From: a virus
Length of the DNA stretch: 64,000 nucleotides
Direction: 5' to 3' (one strand)
Virus record (IMG/VR): IMGVR_UViG_3300042569_002050
Location: 62,001-126,000 of that record
The position numbers and the translations under genes are program-made. Below are positions 48,623 through 55,678 of the stretch, piece by piece (the stretch's first letter is position 1; each line of letters opens with the position of its first letter). The notes under the pieces are model-generated. The model was not told the DNA's origin. It saw nothing but the letters and a program-made list of their open reading frames with translations, and searched no databases.

Positions 48623-48778
48623 ATGGAATTATTTCAAATTTTAGGATCGGCCGTACTTTTGGCTTTTGGGGGGATGTTTCTCTACAACATGTTTAAAAAT
48701 CGTTTCATCGTTACGGTGGCCGACAAACGTGGGGTTGTTCGTAAGCGTGACTTGCGTAACGGCCGATTTGTGAAGTAA
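48623..48778 (+). CDS. small membrane protein with basic tail, 51 aa
   Basis: MELFQILGSAVLLAFGGMFL is one membrane span; the tail RKRDLRNGRFVK is basic. No domain recognised. Confidence 0.6.
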   Translation: MELFQILGSAVLLAFGGMFLYNMFKNRFIVTVADKRGVVRKRDLRNGRFVK

Positions 48779-48781
48779 CGG

Positions 48782-48813
48782 TTGGTTGGGCAGGGTTTTG
48801 TTCCGATATTTAC
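48782..48813 (+). promoter_or_regulatory. accessory-type promoter
   Basis: TTGG at 48782, 19 bp, GATATTTAC at 48805; leader to the ATG at 48838. Confidence 0.55.
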
Positions 48814-48837
48814 ATTGTACTTAAAGATATAAAGGTT

Positions 48838-49143
48838 ATGAAAGACACGTTAGTAAGAATTACGGCTCAGATCCATGAGAACTACGGTTCGGCTGAAGCC
48901 CCTTATTGGAAGCCCAAGGGCGGCCAGGAGTTTCACCTCAGAGCAGATGCGGATGATTTTTTCTACGGTGAGGAAACTTGCAAGAAAGCAATCGACAAGA
49001 TTCTTGCTGACAGGTCTGATGACCACTACCGTTACACGCGTCTGGATCACGAGCTAGTGTTTTTTGAGCCCAGAGTGATCACCACTCACGAGTTCTATGA
49101 GACACTAGAGGCCGTAAGCCAGAGCGAAACCCATCCAGCTTAA
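48838..49143 (+). CDS. hypothetical protein, 101 aa
   Basis: Starts MKDTLVRITAQIHENYGSAE, with YWKPKGGQEFHLRADADDFF. GC-richer than most neighbours. No domain recognised. Confidence 0.65.
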   Translation: MKDTLVRITAQIHENYGSAEAPYWKPKGGQEFHLRADADDFFYGEETCKKAIDKILADRSDDHYRYTRLDHELVFFEPRVITTHEFYETLEAVSQSETHPA

Positions 49144-49150
49144 AAATAAG

Positions 49151-49183
49151 TGTGGCGGGCGGAACAAAACATCGTATTTTTAC
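49151..49183 (+). promoter_or_regulatory. accessory-type promoter of AT-hook gene 2
   Basis: TGTGG at 49151, 19 bp, TATTTTTAC at 49175; leader to the ATG at 49219. Confidence 0.55.
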
Positions 49184-49218
49184 ATTATAATATTAAATAA
49201 AAAACAAAATCAAAGGTT

Positions 49219-49476
49219 ATGTCAACAGAAGTTAAATCAGCACAGAGAGGTCGTCCAGTATCAAACACATCAGCTCGTCAAGCACGTCTAGCAGCCAGAG
49301 CAGCTAGAGCAGCAGCGGGTGGATCAATCAGTAGAGGTCGTCCTGCAAACGGTGAGTCAGCACGTCAAAGAAAATTAGCTGAGCGCGCAGCGAAGATCGC
49401 AGCCGGTGAGGTGATCAAGCGTGGAGCCCCTAAGAAGGTGACACCAGACACGACACCAGCCGAGGTGGCTGCTTAA
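49219..49476 (+). CDS. small AT-hook protein with repeated unit
   Basis: The 85-residue protein is nearly all repeat: QRGRPVSNTSARQARLAARA, then SRGRPANGESARQRKLAERA, then a third, degenerate KRGAPKK. Each unit is an AT-hook followed by an Ala/Arg helix. It resembles the C-terminal part of the product at 47471. It is likely a nucleoid-type DNA-binding protein and ends at a strong terminator. Confidence 0.75.
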   Translation: MSTEVKSAQRGRPVSNTSARQARLAARAARAAAGGSISRGRPANGESARQRKLAERAAKIAAGEVIKRGAPKKVTPDTTPAEVAA

Positions 49477-49480
49477 TTGT

Positions 49481-49523
49481 CCGTGAGGGGTTGGGTTTTT
49501 CACCCACCCCTACGGGCTTTTTT
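49481..49523 (+). terminator. strong intrinsic terminator
   Basis: CCGTGAGGGGTTGGG pairs with CCCACCCCTACGG, followed by six T. Confidence 0.85.
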
Positions 49524-49541
49524 ATCACCAACATTATTACA

Positions 49542-49679
49542 ATGAAAAAATTTATTATTGCGGTTGTATTGATCTCATTTTTTACATCATGTTCTGTGGA
49601 GATGAAGATCAGACGATTTAAGGCACCCAAACGCCAGGTCTGTATAGTAGGAGACCGTAGAGCGGTTTGGCAAAGGTAA
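49542..49679 (+). CDS. small lipoprotein, 45 aa
   Basis: KKFIIAVVLISFFTSCSVEM has a lipobox (FTSC); the mature part is basic. An earlier ATG at 49491 lies in the terminator and is rejected. Confidence 0.6.
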   Translation: MKKFIIAVVLISFFTSCSVEMKIRRFKAPKRQVCIVGDRRAVWQR

Positions 49680-49693
49680 GATTGTATCTTTAC
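49666..49693 (+). promoter_or_regulatory. accessory-type promoter, short spacer
   Basis: TATCTTTAC at 49685; TTTGG at 49666 is 14 bp upstream. Confidence 0.4.
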
Positions 49694-49714
49694 GTTAACT
49701 AAAAACATTAAATT

Positions 49715-49930
49715 ATGATCAAATTATTTGGTTTTCAAGTGGATTTATTGCAATTTTTTACGGCGTTTTTGTTCGGAGTACGTACGGAGGGTGAACCCAT
49801 CAATTTAGAGTACGGCGTTGAGCAACCGAAGCGCACTGTAAGGCCCCAGACGCAGCCAGACCAGTTCAAATGGATGAGTGATCTGAGGGTGAGTTCACTC
49901 CATGGGGTGCAACAAAGAGTTTATTATTAG
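49715..49930 (+). CDS. hypothetical protein, 71 aa
   Basis: A hydrophobic start (MIKLFGFQVDLLQFFTAFLF) and a polar, Gln-rich tail. No domain recognised. Confidence 0.6.
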   Translation: MIKLFGFQVDLLQFFTAFLFGVRTEGEPINLEYGVEQPKRTVRPQTQPDQFKWMSDLRVSSLHGVQQRVYY

Positions 49931-49938
49931 AAAATAAA

Positions 49939-49971
49939 TTTGGAGGTCAGAGTAATTTTTCGTATTTTTCC
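49939..49971 (+). promoter_or_regulatory. accessory-type promoter
   Basis: TTTGG at 49939, 19 bp, TATTTTTCC at 49963; leader to the ATG at 50003. Confidence 0.5.
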
Positions 49972-50002
49972 CACATAAATAAAATTTAAAAAATTAATTG
50001 TT

Positions 50003-50257
50003 ATGAACAAGAAACCGTATTTTAGAGTAGAGTTAACAGAAGAAGACCAGATCCACGTAGAGTGTGATGGTTCGGGTCAAGAATTGATGAATTTGTTTGC
50101 AAACGTTATCAACGACAATCCTGATCTGGCTGAAGTGATCACTCTTGCTCTAATGGCTGTTTCCATGAGGAAAGATGAGGAAGCAGGTGTTGAGGGGTTA
50201 AGTGAAGATGATGTTCTTAACATGTTGGGTGGTGTGAAGCCAGTTGCGGAGGCGTAG
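50003..50257 (+). CDS. hypothetical protein, 84 aa
   Basis: An acidic protein (MNKKPYFRVELTEEDQIHVE) with a helical end (LSEDDVLNMLGGVKPVAEA). No domain recognised. Confidence 0.65.
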   Translation: MNKKPYFRVELTEEDQIHVECDGSGQELMNLFANVINDNPDLAEVITLALMAVSMRKDEEAGVEGLSEDDVLNMLGGVKPVAEA

Positions 50258-50286
50258 GCTGGCGTAGTTCTTTAGTGTACATTTAC
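50258..50286 (+). promoter_or_regulatory. accessory-type promoter
   Basis: TACATTTAC at 50278; GCTGG about 15 bp upstream. Confidence 0.45.
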
Positions 50287-50308
50287 GTTATAAATTAAAA
50301 TTAAAATT

Positions 50309-50701
50309 ATGGCTACAAGATCATTGATTGGGATTAATTTAGACAACGGGATTACTAAAATTGTTTACTGCCATTGGGATGGGTATCCATCTGGGGTGGG
50401 TCAGACGCTAATGGAAAATTACACTTCACCTACAAAAGTAGATGCGTTGTTGAGATTGGGTGATTTAAGTACACTGGCTTCAACTCCAGAACAATCAGTG
50501 GCTTACCACCGCGATAAGAAGGAACCGTGGGGGATGGTTGAACCCAGGGAAGTGAATACTAGTGAATTGGGTACCGTAGCCCAAGATTATGGGGTGGATT
50601 ACGTGTACACTTATAACGATAATTTCGAATGGGATTGCTCCAGACTGAAGTATGCAGAAGGGGAGCTAGTACCAGTAAAGATAGTAGCCGACGTGGCTTA
50701 A
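50309..50701 (+). CDS. conserved phage protein, 130 aa
   Basis: ATRSLIGINLDNGITKIVYC followed by HWDGYPSGVGQTLMENY is the start of a small family I recall in many phages of Bacteroidetes and others. The conserved CHWDGYP might be catalytic or metal binding. Function unknown. Confidence 0.75.
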   Translation: MATRSLIGINLDNGITKIVYCHWDGYPSGVGQTLMENYTSPTKVDALLRLGDLSTLASTPEQSVAYHRDKKEPWGMVEPREVNTSELGTVAQDYGVDYVYTYNDNFEWDCSRLKYAEGELVPVKIVADVA

Positions 50702-50774
50702 AAACGGTTCATACTTTTAATTTTTAATGGTTAGAGGAGCTGGGTGTCTACCCGGCTCCCTCTTTCTATGCTTA

Positions 50775-50807
50775 TGTGGCTGGTCAAGGCTAGCAGCGTA
50801 CATTGAT
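50775..50807 (+). promoter_or_regulatory. accessory-type promoter
   Basis: TGTGG at 50775, 19 bp, TACATTGAT at 50799; the leader AAAATTAAAAGTT precedes the ATG at 50826. Confidence 0.55.
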
Positions 50808-50825
50808 GTTATAAAATTAAAAGTT

Positions 50826-50963
50826 ATGATTAAAATTATTAAGAACCTATACGGTTATTTGAGTTGTAAGTACTGTGGTAGAGATTGTGGATCGACTGGT
50901 TCAGGAATGTCTATTAACGGTATGTGTGAAAGATGTTATGAAAACGGAGGTGATGACGAATAG
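50826..50963 (+). CDS. small zinc-finger protein, 45 aa
   Basis: CKYCGRDC and CERC form a four-Cys finger. The ATG at 50826 follows the standard leader; an earlier frame start at 50727 runs through the promoter and is rejected. Confidence 0.65.
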   Translation: MIKIIKNLYGYLSCKYCGRDCGSTGSGMSINGMCERCYENGGDDE

Positions 50964-50974
50964 TTAAACCTAAC

Positions 50975-51006
50975 GTGGCGGGGCAGAGTTCACTGCGTAT
51001 ATTTAT
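50975..51006 (+). promoter_or_regulatory. accessory-type promoter
   Basis: GTGG at 50975, 19 bp, TATATTTAT at 50998; leader to the ATG at 51029. Confidence 0.6.
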
Positions 51007-51028
51007 AACGTAATTAAATTTAAAACGT

Positions 51029-51244
51029 ATGAATATAAGCGCAGACACTCTCGCATTAATCCGCTCCGAAATTGGAGACTTCACAATATCACAGGTGGGT
51101 GGAAGGATCACACTCAGATTTGGCTTCTGGAAACGCGTCAACCTTTATCAACTTCAAGACATCCTAGGATCTCAAGCGATGGTGTTTGAGGACGAAATCG
51201 AGGATGACGATTGCCGAACCAGATGGAACTACAAGTTAGCTTAA
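51029..51244 (+). CDS. hypothetical protein, 71 aa
   Basis: A small alpha/beta protein (MNISADTLALIRSEIGDFTI). No domain recognised. Confidence 0.6.
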   Translation: MNISADTLALIRSEIGDFTISQVGGRITLRFGFWKRVNLYQLQDILGSQAMVFEDEIEDDDCRTRWNYKLA

Positions 51245-51245
51245 C

Positions 51246-51277
51246 GTGGTTGGGCAGGGCTCACATCGTATATTTAC
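51246..51277 (+). promoter_or_regulatory. accessory-type promoter
   Basis: GTGG at 51246, 19 bp, TATATTTAC at 51269. A textbook copy of the repeated promoter. Confidence 0.65.
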
Positions 51278-51299
51278 ACCGTACTTAAAAATAAAAGTT

Positions 51300-51581
51300 A
51301 TGAACAAAAAAGAAATCAAAAACGCGATTAACAAAGCAGCATATCAGTTTGCTGAGTCACTAGGTTACGAAGTGCATGATGATGGAATGGGTGGATCGGT
51401 TGCGTTCATCAAACCGGAAACAACAAATTCTGATGACACGATCGAGTGGAGCCGTAGTTACCATGATACATGCGTGTTGAATTGGGCTAGTGATGAGGCG
51501 AAAGCCGACGCCGACAAGATCGACATGCACATGGAGTCGATCATTGACGATCTTAAAGCTCAGTACGTTCCGAAAAAATAA
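51300..51581 (+). CDS. hypothetical protein, 93 aa
   Basis: From the ATG at 51300: MNKKEIKNAINKAAYQFAES. A helical, acidic protein with no known domain. The upstream in-frame ATG at 51246 lies in the promoter. Confidence 0.65.
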   Translation: MNKKEIKNAINKAAYQFAESLGYEVHDDGMGGSVAFIKPETTNSDDTIEWSRSYHDTCVLNWASDEAKADADKIDMHMESIIDDLKAQYVPKK

Positions 51582-51588
51582 GCGGAAC

Positions 51589-51620
51589 GTGGCTGGTCAA
51601 AGCTATCTGCGTACATTTAC
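51589..51620 (+). promoter_or_regulatory. accessory-type promoter
   Basis: GTGG at 51589, 19 bp, TACATTTAC at 51612; leader to the ATG at 51642. Confidence 0.6.
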
Positions 51621-51641
51621 GACGTACTTAAAATTAAACGT

Positions 51642-51917
51642 ATGAACAGAATAAAAATGATGGCTCTATTGAGCGAAAAGTGGAAGGTGAAGTTCGTAAG
51701 AACGACTGAGGAGTTCAATGGTTCAACAGACGGCATCTGGATGTCTGGTGAGAACGGAGAGACAAACGGTGAAGGATTTGAGCTGTTCGATTATTATAAT
51801 GAAAATTACGATCAGTATGAGTTCGGCGTTCACCACAGTATCAAGGAGTGGGCTGAAAGCAGAGGCTGGTACTTCGAGTGGAACGATCCAGGAACAATCA
51901 TGTTGTGGAAGGATTAA
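51642..51917 (+). CDS. hypothetical protein, 91 aa
   Basis: MNRIKMMALLSEKWKVKFVR, with an acidic middle rich in Tyr, Asn and Glu. No domain recognised. Confidence 0.65.
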   Translation: MNRIKMMALLSEKWKVKFVRTTEEFNGSTDGIWMSGENGETNGEGFELFDYYNENYDQYEFGVHHSIKEWAESRGWYFEWNDPGTIMLWKD

Positions 51918-51920
51918 AGC

Positions 51921-51953
51921 GAGGCGGGTCAAGACCCGCTTCATATATTTAAC
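51921..51953 (+). promoter_or_regulatory. accessory-type promoter with strong spacer hairpin
   Basis: GAGG at 51921, 19 bp, TATATTTAA at 51944. GCGGGTC-AA-GACCCGC (51924-51939) fills the spacer. Confidence 0.6.
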
Positions 51954-51980
51954 GTATAATAAAAATTAAAAATAAAAGTT

Positions 51981-52199
51981 ATGAAGCAATTATTAGATCG
52001 CATTGGGTATTCAGTTGTAGGATTAATGGTATTATTATTCTTAGAAGGGATCGTCACATTAGGTAGTGCATTTAAATTCGAGACGTACAACTGGCTCGGG
52101 TACGTTGCACAAGCAATGCTCATTTACCTAGCCGTATGGCTCGCTAATAAAGCCTACGATGATGAAGCACCTAAGAAAAACCGTCCAACTACGTTCTAA
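51981..52199 (+). CDS. two-span membrane protein, 72 aa
   Basis: Two hydrophobic helices (YSVVGLMVLLFLEGIVTLG and WLGYVAQAMLIYLAVWLA) and a charged tail. Function unknown. Confidence 0.65.
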   Translation: MKQLLDRIGYSVVGLMVLLFLEGIVTLGSAFKFETYNWLGYVAQAMLIYLAVWLANKAYDDEAPKKNRPTTF

Positions 52200-52200
52200 C

Positions 52201-52232
52201 GTGGTTGGTCATAGTTCGGTTCGTATATTCAC
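52201..52232 (+). promoter_or_regulatory. accessory-type promoter
   Basis: GTGG at 52201, 19 bp, TATATTCAC at 52224; leader to the ATG at 52251. Confidence 0.6.
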
Positions 52233-52250
52233 GGTATAAAATTAATAAGT

Positions 52251-52481
52251 ATGAAGCGTAAAAGCAAAACAAACGATCAAATGCTGATCGAGTTAATCAA
52301 GTCAAATACCCCGATGCAAAATGCATTATTAAGGGAACGTATAGTAACTATAATGAATGCTACAGTGGATAGCATCACCAACACCCCTGAGAGTTGGAGC
52401 AACGGGATAATCCATCCAGGATTGTATCTCGAGTTAAACGATAACGTGAACGAGAAAATCGGCTTTCAACTTAACAGTTAA
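52251..52481 (+). CDS. hypothetical protein, 76 aa
   Basis: MKRKSKTNDQMLIELIKSNT, helical and polar. No domain recognised. Confidence 0.65.
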   Translation: MKRKSKTNDQMLIELIKSNTPMQNALLRERIVTIMNATVDSITNTPESWSNGIIHPGLYLELNDNVNEKIGFQLNS

Positions 52482-52483
52482 GC

Positions 52484-52515
52484 GGGGCGGGGCAAAGCCC
52501 CGTTCGTATATTTAC
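52484..52515 (+). promoter_or_regulatory. accessory-type promoter with strong spacer hairpin
   Basis: GGGG at 52484, 19 bp, TATATTTAC at 52507. CGGGGC-AAA-GCCCCG (52488-52502) lies in the spacer. Confidence 0.6.
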
Positions 52516-52535
52516 GTCGTAATAAAAAATAAAAT

Positions 52536-52754
52536 ATGAGCATGTTAAAATTCAATGACGGTGAAACGTTTGATTTAAGTGGGCCATTACGTTTAGAAAG
52601 ACGAAAAGATGGACTGTATGTGGTGGGTGAAAACAGAATGATGGCTGTAAATGACGCTCTTGAAGGTAAGAAATACATTGAATTCACTAACTACCAACTC
52701 GCTCAAATGAGAAAGTGGGATGAGATTGACTTCAGAAACGACGATAGATTATAA
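52536..52754 (+). CDS. hypothetical protein, 72 aa
   Basis: A small beta protein (MSMLKFNDGETFDLSGPLRL). No domain recognised. Confidence 0.65.
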   Translation: MSMLKFNDGETFDLSGPLRLERRKDGLYVVGENRMMAVNDALEGKKYIEFTNYQLAQMRKWDEIDFRNDDRL

Positions 52755-52774
52755 ATCATTAAACTAATAAAAGT

Positions 52775-52981
52775 ATGTTAACGAAACGAATGAACGATTT
52801 AGAAAGACAAGCAGACGCGATTGAAGAAGCTGCAGTCAATAAGCAAATTAAGGATACAATCGATGTGAACACCTTAATGAACATGAACGATATGTATTAC
52901 GTAGGCAACCTAGTGGATGTAGATGGTAATGGGTGGGTGACTAAAGCTGAAGCGCAAGCGATATTAAATGAAATAAGCTAA
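52775..52981 (+). CDS. small protein with one EF-hand-like calcium loop
   Basis: Near residue 48, LVDVDGNGWVTKAEAQAIL fits an EF-hand loop (D-x-D-G-N-G-x-x-x-x-x-E) with the following helix. The first 45 residues are helical. 68 residues. It could sense or bind calcium; the partner is unknown. Confidence 0.65.
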   Translation: MLTKRMNDLERQADAIEEAAVNKQIKDTIDVNTLMNMNDMYYVGNLVDVDGNGWVTKAEAQAILNEIS

Positions 52982-53045
52982 TAATCAGCCATTAAATAAG
53001 CTATATAAACGATTATCAAGTACTAACCAATAAAGATATAATAAG

Positions 53046-53219
53046 ATGAAAGTATTAATTAATAATAGTTGGATCGAGCTATCAGTATTTACGGGTATAA
53101 TGTTCGGTATCGCTGAGGCCGAGGGTGAATTACTTATTATGGTGGGTCCGTTTGCCGTGATTATTAAGGCGCGGAAGTTTAAAAAACGCAACCGTAAGAA
53201 GCACCCGAACGAGCTGTAA
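53046..53219 (+). CDS. small membrane protein with basic tail, 57 aa
   Basis: Hydrophobic segments (ELSVFTGIMFGIAEAEGELL and IMVGPFAVII) and a very basic end (KKRNRKKHPNEL). Ends at TAA 53219. No domain recognised. Confidence 0.55.
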   Translation: MKVLINNSWIELSVFTGIMFGIAEAEGELLIMVGPFAVIIKARKFKKRNRKKHPNEL

Positions 53220-53522
53220 CGGGCACCCGGGCAACCGGGCACTCGGGCGCGTGACCGAAAAACCCTTATAGACGGTATCGAGACGATAGCGGTACAATAG
53301 CGGTTTGATAGCGAAGTGCTCCCACGGTAATTGCGGTCAATCGACGGGCCGTAGGCAACGCAAAAAAGCTATGGGTATTCTCAACACAAACACTATAAAC
53401 ATGGGCCGACAGGTATATACGAATATATTTGGCTCCAAATCGCGATTCTAATTTCCGAAAATACCCCTTTGTCCCACATTTGCAAATCCCCAAAAAGAGG
53501 TCTTGAACAAAACTCGTTTCAA
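53220..53522 (+). other. non-coding stretch with short GC-rich repeats
   Basis: About 300 bases without a believable + strand gene. It opens with near-repeats CCCGGGCAACCGGGC and ACTCGGGC, then three copies of ATAGCG words (53288-53315). An 87-aa frame on the opposite strand has no recognisable domain and is not called. Confidence 0.5.
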
Positions 53523-53549
53523 GTGGCAAGGTATATACGTTATATTCAC
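53523..53549 (+). promoter_or_regulatory. host-type promoter of the T5orf172 gene
   Basis: TATATTCAC at 53541 with GTGG 14 bp upstream; the leader leads to the ATG at 53572. Confidence 0.45.
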
Positions 53550-53571
53550 CTCAAATGTTAAACCATTAGCC

Positions 53572-54069
53572 ATGATACGCCTCACCCACGATGAAGCCAA
53601 ACAATACCGTCAATTAAATCCAGACACCGATTTCAAGTACCACATGAAGTCTGCTATCGGTTACACCCTTACCCCCGATACAAATAATCCAGGCTGGGAG
53701 TCCATCACATATTATGGTGCTAGTTGGATCGATCCTACTCTTACCCCACACAATCCTCATTACGTTTACGTTCTTTGTAACCCATCTATGCCGGGTATAT
53801 GTAAGATTGGGTATACGACGACAACTGTTTATGATCGCGTTCGCCAGCTTAATTTAGCTACGGGTGTGATTACACCATGGTATCCTGTATTTGCATATAA
53901 GTGTCCTAACGGCCGTATGTTAGAGAGTGAAGTTCATAATGAACTCGAGAAATTAGGCGCACGGATCAACAAAAAACGTGAGGGTTTCTATATGTCGTCT
54001 GATGATGCGCGTAAAATTATTGAAAAATTAGGTTCTAAATATCAAAATCAATTGAATGAAAAAGATTAA
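53572..54069 (+). CDS. T5orf172-like (GIY-YIG superfamily) protein
   Basis: Residues about 60-160 carry YVYVLCNPSMPGICKIGYTT, DRVRQLNLATGV and the late ESEVHNELEKLGARINKKRE then GFYM, the layout of T5orf172 domains, which are GIY-YIG-like nucleases or DNA-binding modules. An ATG at 53503 lies upstream of the promoter and is rejected. 165 residues. Confidence 0.85.
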   Translation: MIRLTHDEAKQYRQLNPDTDFKYHMKSAIGYTLTPDTNNPGWESITYYGASWIDPTLTPHNPHYVYVLCNPSMPGICKIGYTTTTVYDRVRQLNLATGVITPWYPVFAYKCPNGRMLESEVHNELEKLGARINKKREGFYMSSDDARKIIEKLGSKYQNQLNEKD

Positions 54070-54250
54070 TTTATTAATGGTTATTATTACTTGGGTATTT
54101 GCTCACGTATTAGTTTATAACACCCACCACTATTTAGTGGAAATTTATGGTCATTATATCCATTTTATGTTAGCTGTATTTTTACTTGCGGTATATGTTC
54201 ACTATCGTTTGTTTAATCATATGATCTCTAAAATTTCCACATATTTATAG
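54056..54250 (+). CDS. two-span membrane protein, 64 aa
   Basis: Almost wholly hydrophobic (LLMVIITWVFAHVLVY and YIHFMLAVFLLAVYVHY). Overlaps the previous gene by 14 bases. Function unknown. Confidence 0.6.
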   Translation: MKKINLLMVIITWVFAHVLVYNTHHYLVEIYGHYIHFMLAVFLLAVYVHYRLFNHMISKISTYL

Positions 54251-54325
54251 TATATACGGATAGTTGTAGGGTAGTGGCTCTCAAACGGTTTTGACCAAGG
54301 AGAGTTACGTCTTATTTAAACTATT

Positions 54326-54335
54326 TATATTTATT
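54326..54335 (+). promoter_or_regulatory. late-type promoter box
   Basis: TATATTTATT, 16 nt before the ATG at 54342. Confidence 0.4.
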
Positions 54336-54341
54336 GATAGC

Positions 54342-54866
54342 ATGGCAATTTATAAAGTAAAAGCAGAAGATAAAGCAGCGTTGTTAAATCGTTTAGAAAG
54401 ACTAAACGTTAATATCAACTCAAACGATTTGAAAAATAAATCTGCATTCCAAAACGGAACTGTTGTAAATTATTTTGAATTGTCTGTTAACGATCCTGAA
54501 CAAGAAGAAAAAATTAACTCTATATTAAACCAATCACCCGCAATAAATAAAATAAGCGAAATGGAAAACAAGAAAAAAATGACTAAAGACGAATTAAAAG
54601 AAATGGTTCGTCAAGAATTGCAAGCTGTATTAGCTGAAAAGAAGAAAGTTAAAGACGAAGATAAAAAAGAAAAAATTGATGAGAATGAAGATGTAAGTGA
54701 AAGTTTACTTGCTGATGCTGCTCCAATTTTAGCTACTTTACTTGGTGTAGGTGGTACTTTAGCAGCTTCAATCATTGCTGACTTAAGAAAAGCAAAAACT
54801 CCAGAAGAAAAGAAACAAGTATTACAAAGCGTTGCTAACCAAATCAGCAAATCTAAAGGTTTCTAA
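54342..54866 (+). CDS. hypothetical protein, 174 aa, possibly virion-associated
   Basis: From the ATG at 54342: MAIYKVKAEDKAALLNRLER. The middle is a charged helix (KDELKEMVRQELQAVLAEKK), then a hydrophobic segment (APILATLLGVGGTLAASIIA) and a basic end. The earlier in-frame ATG at 54291 is upstream of the promoter box. It opens the late region. Confidence 0.7.
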   Translation: MAIYKVKAEDKAALLNRLERLNVNINSNDLKNKSAFQNGTVVNYFELSVNDPEQEEKINSILNQSPAINKISEMENKKKMTKDELKEMVRQELQAVLAEKKKVKDEDKKEKIDENEDVSESLLADAAPILATLLGVGGTLAASIIADLRKAKTPEEKKQVLQSVANQISKSKGF

Positions 54867-54893
54867 TAACTCCTAGGTAAATTTATAATTATC

Positions 54894-54926
54894 GAGCGGC
54901 TTGTGAAAACAAGTCGCTCTTTCTTT
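54894..54926 (+). terminator. intrinsic terminator
   Basis: GAGCGGCTTG pairs with CAAGTCGCTC (one G-U) across a 6-nt loop, then TTTCTTT. Confidence 0.8.
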
Positions 54927-54956
54927 GGCTACACCATTTTCCGTTCGTACATTGAG
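54924..54956 (+). promoter_or_regulatory. host-type promoter
   Basis: TTTGG at 54924 (in the T tail of the terminator), 19 bp, TACATTGAG at 54948; leader to the ATG at 54976. Confidence 0.55.
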
Positions 54957-54975
54957 TATTAAAAATAATAAAATA

Positions 54976-55143
54976 ATGAGATACAAAGATCTACTATTAC
55001 AAAAAGTTGAGCAGTTGGACATCATGATTAACAACTTGAACCTACTTGCTAGAGAAGGACAAATCAATGATGGTCACTTCGAACAACTAAAAGACCAAAT
55101 TGAGGAAATTCGTTATCAAATTTCATTAGAAAACGAAGACTAA
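54976..55143 (+). CDS. small helical protein, 55 aa
   Basis: MRYKDLLLQKVEQLDIMINN, a coiled-coil protein. Leads the operon that contains the late sigma factor. Confidence 0.65.
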   Translation: MRYKDLLLQKVEQLDIMINNLNLLAREGQINDGHFEQLKDQIEEIRYQISLENED

Positions 55144-55146
55144 TAT

Positions 55147-55389
55147 ATGTTAAGTCAAGAATGGCAGGGCATATTACATTGGGTTAAAACAGAATTAAAT
55201 GAGCCTCAACGCACTCAACTTCTTACGTTATGTGAGAAGTTTGAGGCGACCCAATTACCTAAGAAAACTTTTTTTAAACTCGAGACGGAAGCCAAACCAA
55301 AGCGTCAATCTAAAAGAGATATACAGAATAAACTTATATCGGAAAACCCCAACGCAGATAATTTACAAAATATTTTAAAAGGATTTTAA
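55147..55389 (+). CDS. hypothetical protein, 80 aa
   Basis: A helical start (LSQEWQGILHWVKTELNEPQ) and a basic linker (KLETEAKPKRQSKRDIQNKL). No domain recognised. Confidence 0.65.
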   Translation: MLSQEWQGILHWVKTELNEPQRTQLLTLCEKFEATQLPKKTFFKLETEAKPKRQSKRDIQNKLISENPNADNLQNILKGF

Positions 55390-55390
55390 T

Positions 55391-55678
55391 ATGGAAATAA
55401 TAATAGGAATATTAGGATTTATAATTATAGTTCTAGGTTTTACAACTTGGAATCTATTAATGAAGAATGAAAAAGCAGAAGATTTAATTAATGAACAAGA
55501 TACGTTAATTAATGATTTAACTTCTAGTGTAATTAAAATAGATGAAGTTATTACACAATTAGACTCATCAGGTGCATTTGAAAACGATGATGAAATAGGA
55601 ACATTTTTTGAACAAATAAAAAGTATGAGAGATACTTTATTAAACAATTTAGATAAAAAAGTAGAAAATAATGTATAA
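55391..55678 (+). CDS. single-span coiled-coil protein, 95 aa
   Basis: An N-terminal span (IIIGILGFIIIVLGFTTWNL) and a helical tail. It overlaps the sigma factor gene by 8 bases. Function unknown. Confidence 0.65.
   Translation: MEIIIGILGFIIIVLGFTTWNLLMKNEKAEDLINEQDTLINDLTSSVIKIDEVITQLDSSGAFENDDEIGTFFEQIKSMRDTLLNNLDKKVENNV

Noticed and set aside
53266-53529. 87-aa reverse-strand frame
   Set aside because: No promoter, no domain, and it would be the only reverse-strand gene in the window.
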